In this document: piece after piece, positions 56,850 to 64,000 of the stretch
How the letters are laid out: each line of letters begins with the position of its first letter
Numbering within the stretch: position 1 is the stretch's first letter
Assembly (NCBI GenBank): GCA_001600615.1
Contig: BCKK01000005.1
Span: 62,001-126,000 of the forward strand
Direction: 5' to 3'
Source: Dioszegia crocea
Lineage: Eukaryota; Basidiomycota; Tremellomycetes; Tremellales; Bulleribasidiaceae
DNA length: 64,000 nt
Program-made: the position numbers and the translations under genes
Notes under the pieces: generated by a model
The model's input: only the letters and a program-made list of their open reading frames with translations
What the model was told of the DNA's origin: nothing
The model's database searches: none

Positions 56850-59255
56850 TTAAGGCTTGATAGGTTTGATATTTGGGTACAGCTTCCCGGGATTCATGAT
56901 GTCCAGGGGATCCACTTTCCGCGTCAGCCTGATCGTTCCCCGGCTCCTTAAGAGAAGACTTACGCGTTCGCTTGATAGTCTCCATTAACCCGACCGTTCC
57001 CAGACCTAGCTCTTCCTCCAGGTACTCAACTTTACCCACCCCTACTCCGTGCTCACCCGTACATGTCCCTTCTAGCCGGATAGCGCGGTGCACCATCTCA
57101 TGTACTCCCTCTCGAATCTTCTCGAGCTGCTCGTCATTCTCGAATAGAAGGATGGAGTGGACGTTGCCATCGCCAACGTGTCTGGCATGTCAGCTGGTTC
57201 CGCTTGTGACTGATTCCGCTTGTGCAAATGGGTGGTCGAGCTTACCCTAGATGACAGCCGACTACTCCGCGCCGCTCGAAATCTTCCGCTGTTTCTCTGA
57301 CCAGCTGAGGTAGTTTCGAGATTGGGACACTGAAAGTATAAGCCAAGAACCAGAATCCTAGTGGACAGGGACTCACCATACGTCTGTTGTCCAAGCTCTG
57401 CTCCCAGGCACGAGCCCCATAATACTCCACAGCGCGGCCTTTCTGCCCTGCCACAGTGCCGCTGCCTCAGCATCGGTCTTGCTGAACTCCAGATCCCTTC
57501 CTCCGTGCTTTTGGATGAGCACACCGACAGCTTTGGCAACGTCGGTCATAGCTGCATCGGATCTAAAAAGTCAGCATGTGGTGGTCAAACATCATAAGGG
57601 ATCAGCAGAGCATATCTCCAGTCCCATAGTATATAGCGGCTGACGAGGTCGAGATGAGACGTGCGTCTGATTCCCAATGGAGGTGGGATGTAAGATCCGA
57701 GTGATAAGGATGGGGAGCGCAATGCTACCCTCATGTGCAGCTTGATATAGCGTAAAGATGTTACCATCGAGCTGAGAAGGAGGACGCGGACGGAAAGACA
57801 ATAGTTGGCATGGGACTTACCCCTGGAATTTGAAGAATAGGGAATCTCGCTCGGGGTATGAACGACCTGCGAGACCCATTTCATTGATCGATTGAACAGT
57901 CTTCTTGTCCACAAACTCAACACATTCTGCTAGTGTGAGCCAGTCCCATAGAAAGAAGTAAGAGCAAACTCACGGACTGGTAGTCCAGCATTTACTCTGA
58001 ATTCCATCAGCGATGTTCTCCTTTTGGTTGTACAAGATGAAGAAGCAGTCAAATGGGCAACTCACATCTCCGTAGCGGCCTTGACAGCCTCTTCGACACC
58101 CGCAAAGCCAACCACGGCACATTTCGTAGGTAACAAAGGGGCCAGCCGTAGGGTAGCCTCAGTCACAATCCCCAATGTCCCCTCTGCACCAATGAACAAT
58201 TTGGTAGTGTCGAATCCAGCGGAAGATTTCCGGGCTCTTTGACGTGTCCTGATGACCTCGCCACTAGGTAGAACAACGGTCTGGATATCAGCAATGAACT
58301 CATTTCAACCAGGTGAGAACTTACCAGATTCAAAAACCATTCGGCTTTGGCTGTCCCATACCGCACCGCATTTGTCCCGCTACATCCTGTCCCTGCCATT
58401 CCACCGATCGTAGCTCCAGGTCCTGGATCCAGGGGGAAAAAGAGCTTAATCCCCTTATCCGCCAGGTGTTTGTTGAGGTCTTCCCATTTCACGCCTGGTT
58501 GCACCGTACAATCTCCGTCTGCCTCGGAGACTCGGAGGACTTTGTCCATTAGTGAAAAGTCAAGCGAGATACCGCCATAAGGCTGACCGATCAGCATTCA
58601 GGCCTCAATTGAAGACATGCGATCAACTCACACTGCTGAAATGTCCCTCTAAACTCGTACCACCCGAGAACGGCGTAATCGGCACCCTATACTTCGTAGC
58701 AACCTTAACAACCTCCTGGACCTCCTCTGTACTCTCCACCCAGACGACCACAGTCGGCACTTTGGCCTCATGATAACTCCAGTCACTAATCCCATGGTGC
58801 TCCAAGTCCTCTTTGTCTGTTGAGACCTGATCGCCTTTTCCCTTCTTCTCCCAACTTTTCCGCAATTCATCAATCGCCTCAAGGTAGGCTTTATGATCAC
58901 CAAATTTGGGCTGGTTGGCCTCCTGTAGGACTTTGGCACGAGCCGAGTCGATGAGAGTGTATTGCACGGCTGGGGCACCAGCGGCAAGGGCTTCGGAAGT
59001 GTAATATCCCGCCAATGCGGCGCCACCTAGGGACGCGACGAGAATTCCGTAAGAAGTGAGATTCATCCCTGGTGCGAAAGACGGGAGTTGGGGCGGAGGA
59101 GGAGGAGGGGTGTGGGGTGTTGCGGGTCGGGGAGGGGGTGTGGGGCGGGCGGATGAGGGGGTGGCATAGCGCCTGAAGGGGACCGAAGGAGCGGATTTTG
59201 GCGGGATTGATGCCCGGGCAAAGACGGAGCGAAGGGGTCGAGCGGTAAACAGCAT
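56850..59255 (-). CDS. DLD1: D-lactate dehydrogenase (cytochrome), mitochondrial
   Basis: FAD enzyme of the inner membrane that oxidises D-lactate to pyruvate with cytochrome c as acceptor. Exons 59255-58632, 58582-58325, 58280-58066, 57996-57974, 57926-57821, 57562-57377, 57329-57246, 57181-56964 and 56914-56850 give 592 aa. A basic leader ([19 protein letters not shown]), a Pro-rich stretch and one helix precede the FAD-binding domain: [34 protein letters not shown] and [20 protein letters not shown]. The C-terminal domain has HVGDGNVHS and [11 protein letters not shown]. The protein ends [12 protein letters not shown] plus a short tail. Exon 4 is only 23 nt; the 258-nt intron after it (57563-57820) is very long for this genome. 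Confidence 0.95.
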
Positions 59256-60884
59256 CCCGAGTGAGCGGCGGGAAGGTGATGTGCTCGATGTTTAGACGTA
59301 GATTGAGAGGTATGAAAAATGAGAAATAAGTGAGATGCACGAGCACGATGGGCACAGTGTCTCGGGGTGCTGGCCGAGCACGCGAGATGTCGGATTCGGT
59401 GCCGCGAATTCGGGGCTCCGGCGTTTCCGGCGGAAGACAGCGGGCGAGTGCCTAACAATTAGTGGGGTAGAGTGGGGAAGCAAGACAGTGGGGCGCAGCG
59501 GGATGCTGTGGAGGATGATCGTGAATATCGATCTAGCGTACAAGGCCGACACCCCGGGAACTTAATTCGAGTTTCCTCTCATCTGCGACGTCCGGGACTG
59601 ATTCCAAGCAACTTGCAACCGAGGGTGAAATTGAGACTGGGCCCTAATGCATTGCGGCCGGTCAAAGGGCAGGCGATGGTGTAAGGAGTTGTTTTTGGCA
59701 AGGCGAGAGGACTTGCTTGGAAGGCTGGAAGACAAGGAGAGAAATTCAATGGCTGAGAATGGGTCAGTACTCGAGCGCAAGGGGCTCACTGCAGTGCCTG
59801 ATAAATCCGCTGGCTGACTGTCCGACTTTAAGATCTCCTGCGTCCTCCATTACCGAACCTACCTTACTCCCCCTCCCCCTTGCAGTAAATGTGCTTCCTC
59901 TCCCAACTCGGTCGCGAAGAGCTCTGCCTAGGTCTCACTTGATTTTGACTCAGCTTCGTCTATTACGAAGGAACCGTTCGGGCCATCACCGACGCTCTCC
60001 GGATTATTGGCAATACCAAATTTGAGGTCAACACATCACAATCCACCACGAGTCTGAACGCCGCAATGATTTGCGTGCTTAGCGCTCAGTCAAGCTTGGT
60101 AATGCCACGAACGAAACCGACGTCAATGTGTACTTTATCCTTGGCGACCAGGTTCGCAGATCGACAGCTGCTATGAGGCCGGGTTTGACGGATGCGCCGG
60201 CGAAGAACGCTAAGCCCTGAGATAAGATAATGGTCCAATTGCAGAGCTCTCTTCACGGTGTACACAGTGAGACGCGGGACCTGGGATTACACGATGATGG
60301 GGATGTCTTTGGGACTGGAGAGAACGAGGGCGAAGGCTTAGGCCGGCGAAGGCTTGGGAAGCAGGAGGATAGACGGGGTGAGAAAAGCTAAGTTGTAGCA
60401 AACCCAAATACATATCACATACTGGGTAGGTGTATATAAACATAGCGGAGGCGTATCGCGCCTACCGCGCAGGTGCATGCGATAAGCGTAGGTGTGTAGG
60501 TATGGCGTAGCAGATTTGCGCAAGACTCAGCCAGATGGAGTTGTCAATAAATCCGTACTCCCAAGAATTAGCGGTACTTGTTATCATGAGTCCGAGCTAG
60601 CCAAGCACACCTATTTTGGTTCCATATGTTGATCATTAAGACGCGTCCATGGTTGACGCAGTTAGTCATTGGTCAAAGAATTTGTTTCGATTGACTCGCA
60701 GTTTGAAGCATAATCGTTTTACAACCTTTACTGCATATCCTTGCAATACCGTCATCGAGATCTATTCAGGGTATATGTAACCTCCAGTTACTCAAAAGAA
60801 CGAGCCCTCATCTTGGCCGCGAGACCTACTTGATAATGTGCACCGACCATACAAAATGTTGATGTTTTTTGTCCATCACCACGG
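59256..60884. other. 1.6 kb gene-free spacer
   Basis: It lies between the D-LDH start and the 3' end of the sugar porter. GC-rich near the D-LDH promoter, AT-richer after 60550. Several short frames exist but none is protein-like, and I found no tRNA or transposon signature. An unrecognised non-coding RNA or a small gene cannot be excluded. Confidence 0.4.
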
Positions 60885-62793
60885 TCAAACCCGGACTTCG
60901 TGGTGCGACTGGTGCGCTTTGTCGGAACTCACGTCGTCAAGCGAGACGGACGTCACATTCGCGCCTAGAGGCAGATTTTCGAGCTCATACACGCCCATCC
61001 GCCTCACCTGACAATTAGCGCCGGTGATTTACCATGCTCACCGGGACTCCGATATCAAACATATGATCGACCTGTTCGAGAGATCGACCTTTGAGCTCTG
61101 GAACCAGGAAGTATGTAAACGCGAAACCAAAAATGGAGATGCCGCCGACTACCTTGTCAGTGTGTGGGCAGTTGAGACTCACAGATGTAGCCAATTTTGC
61201 CGGAGAAAGTGCCTCCATTTGCGCCCTCGATGAACGGAGAAGCGAGAGTCACGATTACATAAACGAATTGACTGCTGACGACGGCAATAGCGATAGTTTT
61301 GGCGCGGAGGGTGTCGGATGGGACTTCAGCAAAGACCGTGAAGGGGACCGTGGACCAGGACTGTGTGTAGACAATGAGCCAGATCACAACTGGGTAATTT
61401 AGCTGACTTCCCTTGTATGACTTACTGAAAGCGACACCAAGGTTGGCGAGAGTCCCGGATGGGTCCGATGTGACAGTGTAGATAGCTCCGTAACCTATCA
61501 TACAAATCGCCGATATGACCGAGCCCCAGAGTAGAAGCAATCGTCGGCCGATGTTGTCTAATGTGAAAAATGAGATGGTGGTGAGGCAGACCAAAGCTCC
61601 GAGAACTGACCTAGTCTCAGCTGTGAATACACGCAGTGAAGTGATACCCACTGGCAATGAAGATTTGATTGTAATTTGGGGTGAGCTTGGCAAGTAAAAT
61701 ATTCGAGTACGATGCCACGAATCCGAGGCCCTGCCCCTGCAAAAGACAGAGCATGCCCACACTGATGATTGTCCTCTTGCCGTCCTTTCCCTTGAAACAA
61801 TCCCGCCACGGTCTCACGCCTTTCCCCACGGTCCCTTCCACCTCAGCTTGTAACCGGTCGAACTCGTCATCCAGAACAAAGTCATGCCGTCCTCGGTTGA
61901 TGGACGCAAGCGCAGACTTGGCCTCACTCGTACGTCCCCGCTCTATCAGCCACCGTGGACTTTCAGGCATATAGAAGGCGAGAGCAATACTGCCGAGGGG
62001 GAAAATGATCTGGATGGCGATGGGGAGTATGAAGACGATTTGAGTGCTGCTTTGCCTTACAGCGTATGCCATACCCGTCGCTACGAGCGTACCACACCCT
62101 GTTGAGATCAGCTTAGTCAGAAGAGCATGCTCACAAGTATTGAACGAGTAGAAATTGACGGTTGCGCCGCGTATCGTTGCAGGAGCGACTTCCGCCAGGT
62201 ACAGGGGAGCAATGAGACTGCCAAAACCGATCGCCATACCCACAACGGCTTTTCCACCGACAAGCTGCCAAAATCTAATTCCTCCTATACCACATGTGAT
62301 CTGGATAATACTGCCGACGATCGTTAACACCGCATACTAGACAGTCAGATGACCTCTTTCAGGTGAACATACAGTATAGAAACACGCCACTCGCCCATAC
62401 CGATTAGCAGTCTTTGCGGCAATGGGACTTGATAGCTATTTGTAAGCCTCTAAGCTGACTTACGACTCACTATTGTGCCTATATTGGTGATAGCGGTGCC
62501 GACTCCCAGTTGGACAATGCTCAATCTCGGGGCAGCGCCAGCGATCGACTGCCCAAAAAAGGCGTTGAATTGAGGTACTGCCAAAATGAATCCCCACCAT
62601 CCACTAAGAGATCAGTGCCACCTCAAGTATGTGTGCATACTTATCATAACCTTGAGCTGTAACATCAGCTCCAATTCGGTGTGAATTATGCGAGCGACTA
62701 ACAAAAAGTGGCAAGAGCAGCGACAGCGGCGATGAACGCCAGCCGGGGCGTGAGGTTCTGCTGGAGCTGGTAGGTGAACTGCTTGACGTGCAT
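60885..62793 (-). CDS. MFS sugar porter
   Basis: Twelve-helix hexose/disaccharide transporter of the fungal sugar porter family. Exons 62793-62703, 62656-62641, 62603-62471, 62435-62373, 62336-62135, 62098-61652, 61620-61426, 61389-61183, 61148-61042 and 61007-60885 give 527 aa. Marks: SQGYDNGWWGFILAVPQF, KTANRYGRVACFY (loop 2-3), PLYLAEVAPATIRGATVNFY, FYMPESPRWLIERGR, DNIGRRLLLLWG and FLVPELKGRSLEQVDHMF. The second exon is 16 nt and several introns are below 40 nt. The last intron (34 nt, GCTAAT branch) removes an earlier stop and adds a polar C-terminal tail; without it the protein would stop near 61015. The substrate is not predictable; the WW in helix 1 suggests the lactose/alpha-glucoside-like fungal clade only weakly. 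Confidence 0.9.
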
Positions 62794-63055
62794 GCTGTGG
62801 GGCAGATTGGGCGATCAGACTTCCCCATCCCTGCCATTGTATATAGCAATCACACGCCGGCTATTTGATAACTATCTGGATCTTTATTGAGCCGGACAAG
62901 CCGTAATTGAAAGAGCCGTACCGGAGGTTCGGCGATCAAATTAGCCGGCACCGAATAAATTCGCCGTGCTGTTCTCTTGATCAACGCACCGTGAAAGGTC
63001 CATATTTTGCCTGAGATGTGACCTTGGATTACTCATCCCCGTCGAATCAGTCGCA
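62794..63055. promoter_or_regulatory. Divergent promoter, sugar porter / M28-like peptidase
   Basis: 262 bp between two divergent starts. TATATAGC at about 62840 faces the porter gene. Several CCGG elements and an AT-rich patch (62936-62960) lie in the centre. Confidence 0.45.
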
Positions 63056-64000
63056 ATGACCATACAGCAGACGATCTTCGCTCTAAACTTCCACCCCGTC
63101 GGTCGCCGACTCATCCTTCTGGCCAGCCTCCCCTTCCTATTTACCTTCGAGCTCTTCTCCGCCCTCCGATGGCTCCGTCATCTACTCAACATTCGTAATC
63201 ATCTCACGCACCACAGCAAGCGAGACTTCTCCCATTCACCTAAAGTCGTCGACGACGCTACTTTTCCTGGCATTTCTTCATTCGATGCGGTGCTGGACAA
63301 GCTGGAGGAGACTGGGTTGAGGAGTACAGCGGGGAAGAATCACAACATCTTCATCGACTGGCTGGAGGAGCAGCTCAGCTTCATTTCTGGCCTCCAGCTC
63401 CGTAGCGATTACTACGAGATTCCGAGCTGGGAGACTGTCGATGACGCGAGCTTGCGCCTGGCCGGGGAGCTGCGTTTGGGAGCGGAAGACATTCCCATTG
63501 TCGGTGCTGTCCCCTTATCTAGACCCGGTTCTGCTACCGCGGCTCTCATCTATATACCGTCCACAATCTCAATCACATCAGTTGATCCTGACAAAGTTCA
63601 AGGAAAGATCATCCTCCGCGACTTTGTCTATGCCGCCTATCCCTACTCCCTCACTTTCATGCTCGCCCATTCTAAAACGTCGGACCTCTACTCGGATACT
63701 CTACGGTTCTATGATCGGCCCCACTCCGGCGAATGGCCTTGCCATATCGATCTGCTTGACGCTGTCAAGGTCAAGGCGGTGGGAATCATACACATCTTTG
63801 ACATAGTGGGGCGACAGGTTGAATCCTACTTTGAGCCGCATCAGGGAATACATTATGGCGTGCCGGGTTTGTTCGTCGGGGTGGACGAGGGGGAGAAACT
63901 CAAATTGGCCGAAGGAGAGGTGGTCACAATAGGTGTCAAGGCCACGGTTGGGCCACTACCCACGAGGAACCTCATCGCGGTCTTGCCCGGGCTCACCGAT
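63056..64000 (+). CDS. M28-like zinc peptidase, N-terminal part (partial)
   Basis: An open frame of 315 codons runs off the window, with no intron so far. An uncleaved N-terminal hydrophobic anchor (LILLASLPFLFTFELF) suggests a type II membrane or secreted protein. The NHNIFIDWLEEQLSFISGLQL region, then a PA-like insert (VQGKIILRDFV, later KVKAVGIIHIFDI and GVPGLFVGVDEGEKLK), and TRNLIAVLPGLTD at the very end fit the layout of fungal M28 aminopeptidases, in which the metal-binding His/Asp residues follow. Those catalytic residues would lie beyond the window, so activity cannot be judged. The family assignment is by pattern. Confidence 0.6.
   Translation, partial: MTIQQTIFALNFHPVGRRLILLASLPFLFTFELFSALRWLRHLLNIRNHLTHHSKRDFSHSPKVVDDATFPGISSFDAVLDKLEETGLRSTAGKNHNIFIDWLEEQLSFISGLQLRSDYYEIPSWETVDDASLRLAGELRLGAEDIPIVGAVPLSRPGSATAALIYIPSTISITSVDPDKVQGKIILRDFVYAAYPYSLTFMLAHSKTSDLYSDTLRFYDRPHSGEWPCHIDLLDAVKVKAVGIIHIFDIVGRQVESYFEPHQGIHYGVPGLFVGVDEGEKLKLAEGEVVTIGVKATVGPLPTRNLIAVLPGLTD

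Noticed and set aside
57563..57820. C/D-box snoRNA in the long D-LDH intron
   Set aside because: CTGA and ATGATG words occur, but not with the spacing or terminal stem of a C/D snoRNA; only a covariance search could decide.
57585..57923. Frames across the long D-LDH intron
   Set aside because: Adding these residues breaks the conserved FKFQ-GSDAAM junction and the frame of the following FAD-oxidase domain.
59063..59458. 131-codon minus-strand frame overlapping the D-LDH start
   Set aside because: It overlaps the well-supported mitochondrial leader of D-LDH in another frame and has His/Pro/Ser bias typical of an out-of-frame shadow.

Overview
The window is nuclear DNA from a fungus, most likely a basidiomycete yeast or dimorph of the Tremellomycetes (Cryptococcus/Kwoniella/Tremella group). 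The evidence: almost every gene is cut by many short introns (mostly 30-60 nt) with GT..AG ends and a CTGAC/CTGAT/CTAAT branch sequence close to the acceptor; genes are tightly packed on both strands; and the protein set includes an intersectin-type endocytic scaffold resembling Cryptococcus Cin1, a Topors-type SR/RING protein and a basidiomycete-style 7TM array. All CDS coordinates are genomic spans of hand-spliced models. For every confident complete model the exon lengths sum to a multiple of three.

Layout. 0-8.6 kb: a weak hypothetical gene, a peroxisomal D-amino-acid oxidase, an AMP-binding acyl-CoA ligase and a tandem pair of RTA1-like 7TM proteins. 8.8-13.9 kb: a secreted PL4 rhamnogalacturonan lyase and two small unknown genes facing each other across a promoter with twin ACGCGT palindromes. 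14-23.4 kb: a Ptm1/GOST-type 7TM trafficking protein and, divergently, a 1904-residue EH-WH2-SH3-SH3-DH-PH scaffold. 23.5-25.6 kb: two tandem hexapeptide (maltose/galactoside-type) O-acetyltransferases.

26.2-41.2 kb is the most striking part: seven head-to-tail paralogues of a DUF6534-like seven-helix membrane protein family (called A-G here). They share a 38-71-50-74 nt exon fingerprint. Six of them (A-F) end in nearly the same short C-terminal tail (consensus NTSE[I/V]RLV-stop). Three of the spacers share a 10-bp motif.

41.3-64 kb: a phosphate-transporter-like MFS protein; a poorly resolved 1.9 kb stretch; a ketopantoate reductase divergent from flavocytochrome b2 (L-lactate dehydrogenase); a Topors-like RING/SR protein; a very small protein; an EF-hand mitochondrial ATP-Mg/Pi carrier (SAL1/SCaMC type); a mitochondrial D-lactate dehydrogenase; a sugar porter; and the start of an M28-like peptidase that runs off the window. 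Both respiratory lactate dehydrogenases and a Ca-regulated adenine nucleotide carrier therefore lie within 12 kb, which could reflect shared use in lactate/non-fermentative growth, but no co-regulation is demonstrated here. I see no rRNA, tRNA, CRISPR or intact transposon.
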